From the NCBI GenBank assembly GCA_002686885.1, contig NYYT01000120.1:1-46937 (forward strand): a stretch of DNA of 46,937 nt, written 5' to 3'. Under the pieces are notes generated by a model, which was not told the origin of the DNA, made no database searches, and saw only the letters and a list, made by a program, of their open reading frames with translations. Shown piece after piece: positions 9,304 through 17,397 of this stretch. Position numbers and translations under genes: made by a program. Each line of letters begins with the position of its first letter. Positions within the stretch are counted from its first letter, which is position 1. The stretch comes from Pedosphaera sp. GTDB lineage: Bacteria > Verrucomicrobiota > Verrucomicrobiia > Limisphaerales > AAA164-E04.

Positions 9304-10557
9304 TTAAGCCTGGGTAGCCTGCTTCCTCAGCAATGAGGCCCCGATATGGAGAGCACGTGGATGATGGAAGGCGCTTTTCCAGAGGTTGCCCTTGACTTGG
9401 TTCGACACAGTGCCGTCTCGGTGCAGGTACCCGAACCATTCGCCATGTTGGGTGTCTTGAAAATGACTGAAGGCCCAGTGGTGCACCTGCTCGTGCATTT
9501 TGGCATAACGTGGTTCTCGAGTCTGTTGGTAAGCGTAGATTGTCGCAATGAGGGCTTCGTTGTGAGGCCACCAGAACTTCATGTCATGCCAATATTCCTG
9601 CACCGGCAGTCCGTTGAGAGAGGTGTAATAAAGGAGACCTCCATGAACGGGGTCCCAAGCTCGCTGGAACATCCAATCCAGCATGTGGCAGCCTGCATCC
9701 ACCCAAGTAGTTTCGCCGCGCATCGCACCTTCATGGATCACAAACCAGGCCGCCTCGATGGCGTGGCCTGGATTCAGTGTCTGGCCCTCCAGGTGGGGGG
9801 AAACGTTGCCATCCGGGGTGGCTTCCTCCAAAACACAACTGAGTTCAGGGTGAACGAAAAGTTTGAGAATGGATTCGATCATCTGATCCACGATCGGGTT
9901 GAAAAACGCCTCGTTCCCAAGGGCGTCGCGTAACTCCTGTGCCGTGACCAAGGCAATCATATAGGGACCTAATGCCACGGTGGGGCGCACTCCAGTACCC
10001 TTGGACTCAAAGGCGCTGGTGGGATCCAGATGCCAGTGCATGAAATGCTTCAACAACGCCATGCTGCGATCCGCTGAGGCTGCGTTCTGGGTGGCCTTGG
10101 CATGAAGCGCATAGGCAATCGCGGCAAAGGACTCACTGAAGGCGTAGCGCCTTTTCCTCAAGGCTTTCCCCTGGCGATCGAGGAGGAAAAACATGCGCCC
10201 ATCAGAGTCAAACCCGTGCCGATCCAAAAACTCGATGCCATGACAGGCCCAGTGGAGCCATTCAGGATTCTGATGGCGATCCAGATAAAGGCGCAGCAAC
10301 ATCCAGCTCATACGGCCTTGCGCCCATACTGACTTGTCCGTTTCGTAAACCTTGCCGCCTTGATCGAGGCAGGAAAAAAAGCCTCCAGACGCTTCGTCCA
10401 CACAGGAGGGGAACCAGAACGGCAGGACATCATCGAGCAGGATGTGCTCATAAAGCTGAGCGATCGAGTCTCGCCCTTCCGACTGATCGATCCTCGCTTC
10501 ACCAAGCCCTTCTTGGATCGAGCTTCGCCATTGGTTTGCTGCCCCAGGTTCCTTCAT
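9304..10557 (-). CDS. AGE-family sugar 2-epimerase/isomerase
   Basis: This is a 417-residue cytoplasmic protein of the N-acylglucosamine 2-epimerase superfamily, with an (alpha/alpha)6-barrel. It shows the typical run of motifs: WFPSCVDEASGGFF near the N-terminus, WAQGRMSWM, RRYAFSESFAAIAY, the active-site segment LNPGHAIEAAWF (catalytic His), and KFWWPHNEAL with GNLWKSAFHHPRAL near the C-terminus. Family members interconvert GlcNAc/ManNAc, mannose/fructose or cellobiose-type sugars. The start ATG overlaps the stop of the upstream enolase-superfamily gene by 4 bp (ATGA), so translation is probably coupled and the two may share a sugar or sugar-acid pathway. It is the last gene of the lptG operon. 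Confidence 0.88.
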   Translation of the reverse strand: MKEPGAANQWRSSIQEGLGEARIDQSEGRDSIAQLYEHILLDDVLPFWFPSCVDEASGGFFSCLDQGGKVYETDKSVWAQGRMSWMLLRLYLDRHQNPEWLHWACHGIEFLDRHGFDSDGRMFFLLDRQGKALRKRRYAFSESFAAIAYALHAKATQNAASADRSMALLKHFMHWHLDPTSAFESKGTGVRPTVALGPYMIALVTAQELRDALGNEAFFNPIVDQMIESILKLFVHPELSCVLEEATPDGNVSPHLEGQTLNPGHAIEAAWFVIHEGAMRGETTWVDAGCHMLDWMFQRAWDPVHGGLLYYTSLNGLPVQEYWHDMKFWWPHNEALIATIYAYQQTREPRYAKMHEQVHHWAFSHFQDTQHGEWFGYLHRDGTVSNQVKGNLWKSAFHHPRALHIGASLLRKQATQA

Positions 10558-11948
10558 GGCCGAAAATCCAGTGCGGGTTCCGGGAGTTGTCGTTGGATAT
10601 CCTCCAAACGATAACCCAAGCCAGGCCCTTCCAAGGTGGAGAGTTCAAGGCAGCCTCCCTTCCGCTGATAGAGCCCGGGATGCACGGTTGCTTCTGGTCC
10701 ACTGGCATCTGGGTAAAATTGCATGGCGTTGGTTTCAACTCCCATGATGGTGCCCACGCGGGCAGCAAGCTGGACGTGCGGAATTTGGGCCAACATCGGA
10801 TTGGTGAGATCTTGCACCATGAGCCCCATGCCATGTGCCTTGGCCCAGCAGGCACTGAGCAAGGCCCCTGTCTGGGTCTTGCAAGTCTTGAGGGCGACCC
10901 CACTCCAGCCCAGTTCTCTGCCTCGGGCAACCCATTTCCAATCGTGGGCACTTTCGTCAAGATAAAGCGGTTTGCGTGCCGATACGCTGTGGACATCAAT
11001 GGGATGTTCCGCCAGTTCGTAGGGGAAGGGTTGCTCAACGTAAAGCAACATCCCGTAAATGCGGGGATGCGAATCGCGTAGTCGATCCAGAATCAGGTTC
11101 ACATAATCCGGGTCGGTGACCGTGCAGTTGAAATCAGCGGTAAGCCAGCGTACGCCATGGTGGATGGAGATCTGCCCCACTCGGATGCAACGATCATAAT
11201 CCCACTCGGCGTCATTGCCGCGAAGCTTGATCTTCAGGCATTGCAGCTGATCTCGCTGGATCCAGTCTTTCAGAAGGATGGGATGCCCATCCTCGGGCTC
11301 GTTTCCGGTGAGGTCCTCTGCTTCAAGTGGGTCCAGGCCTCCGACCAAATGCCATGCAACGAGGGTGCGAGGCGCCGCTTTGAGAAGGAAATCCGCAGGA
11401 AAGGTTTCAGTGAATGGGGAGTCGGCGAATGAAGGGGCCCGTTGCAGGTATCGACTCAAGTCATGGCTGAGATGCTGAGGGGAGTAGCACTCATAGGTGG
11501 GGAGATGGTTGCAGTGGCCGAAGGCATCATGCAAGGCGATGTCAAACAATGAGAGGCAGATCAAGCCAGCCAGCCAGGGCATGGGTTCCAAACCCTGGCG
11601 CTGGGAGCGGTTGAAATGTTCCCACAGGGGTTTGAGGCGATGCTCCTGAAACTGCCATCCCAATTCCAAAGCGTCACCGCTTTCCTCCACTTTCAGCCAC
11701 TCCTCGGCCAGCATGTGACAGAAGGACTGCATGGCCTGCAATCGTTCCTGATTGGGCAAGGTGCCGGGCCAGGTCCATTGAACACTCAAGGGGGTTTCAC
11801 CCCATCCTTCATGCATCTCTCCCTGGGCGTTTGAGACCCACAATCGCGCCCTGGCTACAACGACTTCGGTGAGCACTTCCGTACCAAATTTCAAAGGCAT
11901 TCGGGTCTCAATGGGGAGGTAATATAAACTGACTCCACGAATGCGCAT
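10554..11948 (-). CDS. enolase superfamily (mandelate racemase/muconate lactonizing) enzyme
   Basis: This enzyme is 464 residues from the ATG at 11948, which gives the family's usual first strand (MRIRGVSLYYLPIETRMP). The frame continues up to a TTG at 12002 with in-frame ATGs at 11984 and 11966, so the start is uncertain. The C-terminal barrel has the KxK motif (LKIKLRG, near residue 237) and the three metal ligands Asp (TADFN), Glu (YVEQP) and Asp (LDESAHD). It also has a Lys-rich sixth-strand motif (LKTCKTQTG). This D-E-D plus KxK/K arrangement is that of the muconate lactonizing subgroup: cycloisomerases, epimerases and o-succinylbenzoate synthase. The protein is about 100 residues longer than usual members because of an enlarged capping domain. 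It is coupled to the AGE epimerase downstream. The substrate is unknown. Confidence 0.82.
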   Translation of the reverse strand: MRIRGVSLYYLPIETRMPLKFGTEVLTEVVVARARLWVSNAQGEMHEGWGETPLSVQWTWPGTLPNQERLQAMQSFCHMLAEEWLKVEESGDALELGWQFQEHRLKPLWEHFNRSQRQGLEPMPWLAGLICLSLFDIALHDAFGHCNHLPTYECYSPQHLSHDLSRYLQRAPSFADSPFTETFPADFLLKAAPRTLVAWHLVGGLDPLEAEDLTGNEPEDGHPILLKDWIQRDQLQCLKIKLRGNDAEWDYDRCIRVGQISIHHGVRWLTADFNCTVTDPDYVNLILDRLRDSHPRIYGMLLYVEQPFPYELAEHPIDVHSVSARKPLYLDESAHDWKWVARGRELGWSGVALKTCKTQTGALLSACWAKAHGMGLMVQDLTNPMLAQIPHVQLAARVGTIMGVETNAMQFYPDASGPEATVHPGLYQRKGGCLELSTLEGPGLGYRLEDIQRQLPEPALDFRP

Positions 11949-12027
11949 GCCGTTGGATGGTCCCATGAAGGGAGGATGCTCCATGCCCTTTGGTTTGGGC
12001 AAGGCCGACTTTTTCTTTTTGATTGGG

Positions 12028-12894
12028 CTAGCGTTTGGTGGGCAGGGAGCTCTCGAGAAAAGGCGCGCGCAAGCGTTGATAAACCCAAGCTTCCAAGGGC
12101 CGAATCAGGGGCATCCAGCGGCGCAATGGAGAATAAAGCAGGCGGACGCGCAAGATGGACAGGAACATGGTCAAGGAGGACCGGAACAAGGTTTGTGTGA
12201 CTTTCGAACCCAGCTTGTCGGTCCATTCAGTGGGCGTTTCAACGATCTGATAGCCATGGCGTTTGAGCAGATAGAGCAAATTGACGTCAAACGCCAGGTC
12301 GGCAATCATCAAGTCAGGCTGAATTCTCTGCACCGCCTCTTTGCGCATGACCTTGGCCGGGCATTGGGTATCCTTGATCCCCAGCTGGAACAGGCCTTGG
12401 ACGATCGCATGAAAGACGCGGCTGGCAAATCTTCGAGTCAAGGTTTGTGCCTGGTGGAGTTTCGCGCCTGGAAGCCAGCGTGATCCGATCACCGCTGCAG
12501 TCTGAAGATGGGTGGCACAGATTTTCAGTAAGTGGAGCATCGCGGCAGGAGGGGTCGCTCCATCCGCATCTGTGTAGCCTATAAAATCTGACTCCGATTC
12601 GAGGCGTAGCCCTTGGATCAAGGCGCCTCCCTTTCCGATGGGAGCCTTGAATTCCAGAGCGCGGATCCTGGGTTCCATGCGGGCATGGTGCTGAACCACT
12701 TCCAGGGTGGCATCGCGGCACCCATTCAGGATGACGATGATCTTCCACCGACCCCCATGGTGCTGGGAAAAATACTGGGCATAAGTGGTCAGGGTCTCGC
12801 CAATGCGGTCCTGTTCATTGTAAGCAGGTATCAACAAGGTCAAGCTCGGTAAGGACCGATCGACGGGGAGATGGTCTTGAGGTGTTGAGCTCAT
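12028..12894 (-). CDS. family 2 glycosyltransferase, dolichyl/polyprenyl-phosphate type
   Basis: This is a 288-residue GT-A fold glycosyltransferase. The N-terminus has the nucleotide-binding AYNEQDRI segment and the DxD-type motif in YTDADGATP, followed by the GSRWLPGA segment and a C-terminal region without clear membrane helices. The pattern matches the DPM1/dolichyl-phosphate beta-glucosyltransferase subfamily, which loads a sugar onto a polyprenyl phosphate at the cytoplasmic face. The start is the ATG at 12894; an upstream TTG at 12906 is less likely. It lies about 20 bp downstream of the dus stop and is followed by the enolase-superfamily gene. Its place in an lptG operon suggests envelope glycan or lipid modification, by inference. 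Confidence 0.82.
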   Translation of the reverse strand: MSSTPQDHLPVDRSLPSLTLLIPAYNEQDRIGETLTTYAQYFSQHHGGRWKIIVILNGCRDATLEVVQHHARMEPRIRALEFKAPIGKGGALIQGLRLESESDFIGYTDADGATPPAAMLHLLKICATHLQTAAVIGSRWLPGAKLHQAQTLTRRFASRVFHAIVQGLFQLGIKDTQCPAKVMRKEAVQRIQPDLMIADLAFDVNLLYLLKRHGYQIVETPTEWTDKLGSKVTQTLFRSSLTMFLSILRVRLLYSPLRRWMPLIRPLEAWVYQRLRAPFLESSLPTKR

Positions 12895-12915
12895 CCTTGG
12901 AACCAATAAAAGGGG

Positions 12916-13995
12916 TTATCGATGCACACCGGCGAGTACGTCTCGCGGTTTCATGGGGATGTCCATGGGTTCCAGTGTCATAGGATCGGAGTGGTTCAGA
13001 AAGCCTCGGCAAGTATCAAAGAAATGTTGTTCCGAGCGTGATTGACGTATGGCATGCAGGAAATGCCCCTGAGGATCGATGCCCAGTCCTATGAAATTAA
13101 GATATTTCTTCAGACGGGTGATGTGGGCTTCGTCTGAAACCGTTTTGTATCGCAAAGTATCATAAAGATCCTGAATGTAAGCCAAAACATCCTGACCCGT
13201 CGGATACACGATGGCCTCTCCACTTTGCTCTTGTCTGATCTGGTCAAAAATCCAGGGGTTGCGTATGGCACCACGCCCGATCATCCATCCCGCTCCCTGA
13301 ATGTCTTTCTGAATCGTCAAGGCATGTTTCGCAGAGTGAATGTTCCCATTCATCAATACCGGAAAGGGCAGGTTTGCAGCTGCCATTCTGATGGATCGAT
13401 AATCGACTGCAGAGCGATACATCTGCTTCACGGTTCGTCCATGAAGGGTGAGCAAGTCCAGATCATGACGGGCAAACACTTTCATCAGCTCGGGGAATTC
13501 ATCTGCGGTATCAAAACCCAGACGGGTTTTGACCGAAAAGGGAAGATCGATGGCTTGACGAAGTGCTCCCAGAATGGCGTCGATGCGTTCAGGCTCGCGT
13601 AAGAGCCCGCCACCGGCGCATTTTTTGTAAACAATGGGAGCCGGGCATCCCAGGTTGAGATCAATGCCAGCAATCGGGTGATGGGCCAATTCCTTCGCTG
13701 TAGCAACGAGGCAGGGGATATCGTTGCCGATCATCTGAGCGATGACGGGTTTTCCTGTTTCGTTTTCATCGATCGAACGCAGAATGAATCGGTCCAGTCG
13801 AGAGGTGCTGTGCACACGAAAATATTCTGTGAAGTAAAGGTCCGGGCCGCCTCTGCGATGCATGACCTGCCAGTATTCCAGTGAGGAAACCGCCTGCATG
13901 GGTGCCAGAGCCGATACCGGGCGATGGCCACCGATGGCCGATCGATAAACATCAGCAGGGTTTTGGATTCTTGGTTCCGGTGGAGATGGCAGCAT
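12916..13995 (-). CDS. dus: tRNA-dihydrouridine synthase
   Basis: This is a 359-residue FMN- and NADPH-dependent enzyme that reduces uridines in tRNA. It shows the family's N-terminal flavin motif (LAPMQAVSS), the active-site loop GCPAPIVYKKCAGGGLL with catalytic Cys, the KTRLGFD segment, LLTLHGRTVKQMY, and NGNIHS...GWMIGRGAIRNPWIF. The frame is open upstream to 14214 inside lptG. The ATG at 13995 is chosen because it has the best Shine-Dalgarno in the window (AAGGAG, 6 bp spacing) and begins just after the lptG stop. Which uridine it modifies (DusA, B or C type) cannot be decided. Confidence 0.92.
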   Translation of the reverse strand: MLPSPPEPRIQNPADVYRSAIGGHRPVSALAPMQAVSSLEYWQVMHRRGGPDLYFTEYFRVHSTSRLDRFILRSIDENETGKPVIAQMIGNDIPCLVATAKELAHHPIAGIDLNLGCPAPIVYKKCAGGGLLREPERIDAILGALRQAIDLPFSVKTRLGFDTADEFPELMKVFARHDLDLLTLHGRTVKQMYRSAVDYRSIRMAAANLPFPVLMNGNIHSAKHALTIQKDIQGAGWMIGRGAIRNPWIFDQIRQEQSGEAIVYPTGQDVLAYIQDLYDTLRYKTVSDEAHITRLKKYLNFIGLGIDPQGHFLHAIRQSRSEQHFFDTCRGFLNHSDPMTLEPMDIPMKPRDVLAGVHR

Positions 13996-14001
13996 GCTTG
14001 G

Positions 14002-14007
14002 CTCCTT
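14002..14007 (-). promoter_or_regulatory. Shine-Dalgarno of dus overlapping the lptG stop
   Basis: On the minus strand the sequence reads TAAGGAG, then CCAAGC, then ATG. The TAA stop of lptG runs directly into the AAGGAG ribosome-binding site of dus. This fixes the dus start at 13995 and implies translational coupling of the two genes. Confidence 0.85.
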
Positions 14008-15136
14008 AGCGCGTCTGGCGGATGAAATAAAGCGAACATCCACCAAAAACAAGATTGGGAAACCAGGCCGCAAGCATCGGTGGAAGCGCTCCCCGGGTTC
14101 CCAGGGCCAAGCCCAGTCGCATGAGGATGAAATAGCCAAAACAGATAAAGATGCTACTGGCGACCCCTGCAAACACATTGCGCCTGCCTGAGCCAGCTCC
14201 AAATGGGATGGCAATCAATACGACGACCAGGCAGGTGAAGGACCATGCGATACGACCATGATATTGGGTCTGGAGTCTTGGGCGCATCTCGGGCGGAATC
14301 ACTTCGTGGAGATCATAGTAATCGTGGATCTCAGCGAGTGAAATCTGGGCCTCCTTGGCCATCCTCACACTGCTCATTTGGGCGATCTTGAGCTCTGTTT
14401 TGAATTGTCGCGGCGTTTCTGTGAATTCCGGTTGCGGCAGCACCTCATGAAACCGGTTTTGTAGAACCTCTCCTTGAGGAGTGGTGACCATGAATTGTTC
14501 TCGCGCCCGATGAAAGGTCCAGACGCCATTCGTGTGCCAAGCGGACTCAGCCTCAATACGGTGTCCTTGCTTTTGCGAATGTTCCAGAATGACATAAGGG
14601 GAGACCATCTCGGTCGTTTGCGCGTTGTAGCGCTTGATGACCCATTTGCGCCCGTCACGGTGGTTGTGAAAGAATGCTTGATCGTGCCATGCTTCATACG
14701 ATGCGGGCTTGCCTTCAGTGCCTTTCTCGTAGGCAGCTAGCAGCGCAGCTGAATGTTCAGCACTACGTGCCCCCCATGTTTCATTGAGGAAAAGGAGGGC
14801 CAGGCTCAGAAAAACCCCCCAGAAAAAATAGGGCGCGCACAAGCGCCACCAGCTGACGCCGGCCGCCCGGATGGCCACCAATTCGTGATGTCTGGATAAA
14901 TCGGTCAGGGTGTAAAGAAGGGCAAGGAGCAAGGCAATGGGGAAGGTGGTGCTGATGAACTCTGGTAGTTTGATCCAGTAATAATAAATGCAAGCCGTCA
15001 ATTTCATGCCGGCATCCCGGAAGTCCTCAGCCATGGCCAACCAATCAAAGGAGACCCAGAAAATCAGAAAACCCACCAGGCAGTAGGCAAGGGGGATCAT
15101 CAACTCACGGGTCAGGTAGCGATCAAGCAGACGCAT
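14006..15136 (-). CDS. lptG: LptF/LptG-family lipopolysaccharide export permease
   Basis: This is a 376-residue inner-membrane permease of the YjgP/YjgQ family. In the LptB2FG ABC transporter it extracts LPS from the inner membrane toward LptC/LptA. The N-terminus MRLLDRYLTRELMIPL is typical. Hydrophobic helices lie near residues 14-36, 55-76, 95-120, 295-315, 320-345 and 352-372. The periplasmic beta-jellyroll domain is between about 125 and 290. It is the first gene of a five-gene leftward operon (dus, GT2, enolase-superfamily enzyme, AGE epimerase). LptF versus LptG cannot be separated with certainty, and no partner gene is present here. Confidence 0.88.
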   Translation of the reverse strand: MRLLDRYLTRELMIPLAYCLVGFLIFWVSFDWLAMAEDFRDAGMKLTACIYYYWIKLPEFISTTFPIALLLALLYTLTDLSRHHELVAIRAAGVSWWRLCAPYFFWGVFLSLALLFLNETWGARSAEHSAALLAAYEKGTEGKPASYEAWHDQAFFHNHRDGRKWVIKRYNAQTTEMVSPYVILEHSQKQGHRIEAESAWHTNGVWTFHRAREQFMVTTPQGEVLQNRFHEVLPQPEFTETPRQFKTELKIAQMSSVRMAKEAQISLAEIHDYYDLHEVIPPEMRPRLQTQYHGRIAWSFTCLVVVLIAIPFGAGSGRRNVFAGVASSIFICFGYFILMRLGLALGTRGALPPMLAAWFPNLVFGGCSLYFIRQTR

Positions 15137-15200
15137 AAATCAGACAGGTTTTATTGGATCATAAAGCGGGCCGCCACTCAAGCCCCAGCGGGTTGATGCA

Positions 15201-15212
15201 ATAAACGTTTAT
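15201..15212. promoter_or_regulatory. perfect 12-bp palindrome, LacI-family-like operator
   Basis: ATAAACGTTTAT is its own reverse complement and lies between the divergent lptG and glycoamylase-like genes, 36 bp before the chosen start of the latter. The AAACGTTT core is the typical centre of LacI/GalR-family operators. That it controls the carbohydrate-active gene is inference. No regulator gene is in the window. Confidence 0.4.
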
Positions 15213-15248
15213 GGTGTGCATTCATGGTCGAACCGATATCATGGAACC

Positions 15249-16703
15249 ATGCGCAATGATGAGGGTGAGTGGAAAGGTGTTTTTACCAGAATTCATCGTT
15301 ATGTCCGATCACGCGTCGAATGGCTGGGCCTGGTTTTGCTGGCAGTCGCTGTCGCTGAGGCGTCCGAGGATACCTTTCTGGACGATTTGCAGGAGCGGAC
15401 CTTGCGGTGGTTTCTGGACTTTTCTGCACCTCCATATGGACTGACTCTGGATCGCGCCCCCCATGAAAATGGCTTCTCCAGTGTTGCCGCTGTCGGATTT
15501 GCACTGACAAGCTATGCTGTTGGCGTTGAAAGGGGGTGGCTGTCTCGAGCCAGCGCTGTTGAACGCACTCTGACCACGCTACGATTTTTTGATCGGTCCC
15601 CTCAGAGTGAGCATCGTTCAAACACCACGGGTTATCGCGGTTTTTATTATCACTTTATCGACCCTGAGACCGGCTTTCGTTATCGACAGGTGGAACTATC
15701 GACCATCGATACCGCGTTGTTGATGGCTGGCGTCCTGTTTGCGGGGGAATATTATCAGTCCAGCGATCCGGAGGAGCAGGAAATCCGCCAATTGGCCGAA
15801 CGCCTTTACCGAAGGGTTGATTGGCAGTGGATGCAGCAGGATCAAGGCTTGATCGGCCATGGATGGAAACCCGAATCGGGGAGCCTCCAACATGGGTATG
15901 GAGGTTACAATGAGGCGATGTTGCTTTATGTGTTAGCGCTGGGAAGTCCCACGTATCCCGTCACGGAAAACGCCTGGGATCAATTCATGAGCACTTGCCA
16001 GTGGGGGTCTTTTCAAGGTCAGGACTTTGTTCAGTTTTCACCCCTCTTCGGTCATCAGTATTCCCATGTCTGGATTGATTTCCGCCAAATAACGGATGAC
16101 TACATGCGGGAAAAGGGGGTGGATTGGTTTGAAAATGCGCGACGTGCGACCCTTGCCCAGGCCTCCTACGGTCGCGAAAATCCCCAAAAGTGGAGGGATT
16201 ATGGGAAGTATGTCTGGGGCTGGACGGCTTGTGATGGACCTTTCAATGGGTCCTTCACCTATCTCGGCGAGAAACGTCGATTTTGGACCTACATGGCTCG
16301 GGGAGTTTCGGCCTTGGAGCTCCGTGACGACGGAACCGTGGCTCCTACCGCTGCGGGTGGGAGCCTGCCCTTTGCCCCGGATCGGGTCATCCCCACTCTT
16401 GAGTATATGAAGTGGCACTATGGTGAGGACCTTTACACCCCGTATGGATTTGTGGATGCCTTCAACCCGTCACTGGATGTGGATGGGCTTGAGTTTCAAC
16501 ATGGCCGCAGGGTGCCCGGCAAAGGCTGGTTTGATGATGAGCACTTGGGAATCGATCAAGGCCCCATATTGCTCATGGCTGAAAATCATCGTAGTGAACT
16601 CATCTGGAAAGTCATGAAACGGAGTCCCTATATTCGTAGAGGGCTGAGACGAGCCGGTTTCACTGGTGGATGGCTTGAAGATGTGCAAGAGCCAGCCCTT
16701 TGA
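15249..16703 (+). CDS. secreted glycoamylase-like protein (GH144-type fold)
   Basis: This is a 484-residue exported protein of the glycoamylase-like family (COG5368; PF10091). Some members are GH144 endo-beta-1,2-glucanases with an (alpha/alpha)6 barrel. The core runs from about residue 40 to the end. Recognisable segments include ERTLRWFLDF, ENGFSSVAAVGFALTSY, the STIDTALLMAGVLFA strand, YGGYNEAMLLYVLALGSPTYP, FSPLFGHQYSHVWIDFR, WGWTACDGP and the C-terminal YTPYGFVDAFNPS...DQGPILLMAENHRS. The ATG at 15249 is chosen over a GTG at 15216. It gives a long basic N-region followed by the hydrophobic stretch LGLVLLAVAVAEA, a likely signal sequence. Substrate is probably a beta-glucan oligosaccharide. 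It is divergent from lptG. Confidence 0.85.
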   Translation: MRNDEGEWKGVFTRIHRYVRSRVEWLGLVLLAVAVAEASEDTFLDDLQERTLRWFLDFSAPPYGLTLDRAPHENGFSSVAAVGFALTSYAVGVERGWLSRASAVERTLTTLRFFDRSPQSEHRSNTTGYRGFYYHFIDPETGFRYRQVELSTIDTALLMAGVLFAGEYYQSSDPEEQEIRQLAERLYRRVDWQWMQQDQGLIGHGWKPESGSLQHGYGGYNEAMLLYVLALGSPTYPVTENAWDQFMSTCQWGSFQGQDFVQFSPLFGHQYSHVWIDFRQITDDYMREKGVDWFENARRATLAQASYGRENPQKWRDYGKYVWGWTACDGPFNGSFTYLGEKRRFWTYMARGVSALELRDDGTVAPTAAGGSLPFAPDRVIPTLEYMKWHYGEDLYTPYGFVDAFNPSLDVDGLEFQHGRRVPGKGWFDDEHLGIDQGPILLMAENHRSELIWKVMKRSPYIRRGLRRAGFTGGWLEDVQEPAL

Positions 16704-16731
16704 TCCTCAGGGATACTGGAAGCATCCGAAA

Positions 16732-17397
16732 TCACTGAGCGGCACATTGATCATGTAAAGACTGTGGCCAGTTCTTTGTCAGGAAGCGAAAGACCCATTT
16801 TTGACTCGATTTGAGGCGGTGGTAAGCCTTGTGAATATCCAAAATCATGGTGATACGGCGATTGGGGCAATTGAGTTCTCCCACATTATGAGTGGCCACC
16901 GGTTCAAAACCCATCACGCGGGTATGAAAGTCATAGGGGCTGTGTTTTTCGCCCTCGAAAATATCGGTCACGTAATGCGAATAGCCTCGTTCGATCGTAT
17001 CCCGGCTGGCTGCGCGCATGAGCGCTGCGACCACCAACATCATGGAGCGATAGGCAGGGATCACCGCAAAGCGCCCAATTTCTGCAATTTTGTGATCCTT
17101 GACAAAAGATTCAACATCGAGCCCATTGTCCAACTTTTCAAAGCCGTATTCCTTGTAAAGTTCCAAGGGTGGATTGTAGAGAACGCGCAGGACACCCACA
17201 GGGACATCGTCCACCTGCGTGATAAACCAGGAAATGTCCTCCCTACTGAGGTCCGCTAACGGAAAAAATGCTTCAGCACTCCCGATCCAGTTTTTTTCCT
17301 CAGCATAGGTCTCCTTCAGAACCTTGACGGCCGCCTCACGTTGCTCGGGCTGGGTGATGCGCGCCACCTGAATGTTTTTGGAAAGAGCAGGTTTCAT
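16732..17397 (-). CDS. LuxI/FeeM-like GNAT N-acyltransferase
   Basis: This is a 221-residue protein with a GNAT-type core. The best landmark is EIGRFAVIPAYRS (Arg109), the strand that in LuxI and in N-acyl amino acid synthases such as FeeM reads E-x-x-R-F-x-V. It is followed by a helix rich in Ala/Met and the SPYDFHTRVMGFEPVA segment. Enzymes of this type transfer a fatty acyl chain from ACP to an amino group (homoserine lactone, amino acid, ornithine). The start ATG overlaps the stop of the PlsC-like gene by 4 bp, so the two are translationally coupled. The pairing of an N-acyltransferase with a PlsC-type O-acyltransferase recalls OlsB/OlsA of ornithine-lipid synthesis. Product is unknown. 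Confidence 0.65.
   Translation of the reverse strand: MKPALSKNIQVARITQPEQREAAVKVLKETYAEEKNWIGSAEAFFPLADLSREDISWFITQVDDVPVGVLRVLYNPPLELYKEYGFEKLDNGLDVESFVKDHKIAEIGRFAVIPAYRSMMLVVAALMRAASRDTIERGYSHYVTDIFEGEKHSPYDFHTRVMGFEPVATHNVGELNCPNRRITMILDIHKAYHRLKSSQKWVFRFLTKNWPQSLHDQCAAQ

Noticed and set aside
9140-9571. 143-codon leftward frame overlapping the end of the AGE epimerase gene
   Set aside because: It overlaps the conserved C-terminus of the epimerase in another frame and shows low-complexity Pro/Arg/Ser content.
9346-9933. 195-codon frame antisense to the AGE epimerase
   Set aside because: The epimerase active-site motifs are on the opposite strand; this frame has no independent support.
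13996-14214. Upstream extension of the dus reading frame into lptG
   Set aside because: The ATG at 13995 has a strong Shine-Dalgarno, and the extension would overlap more than 200 bp of lptG without any conserved sequence.
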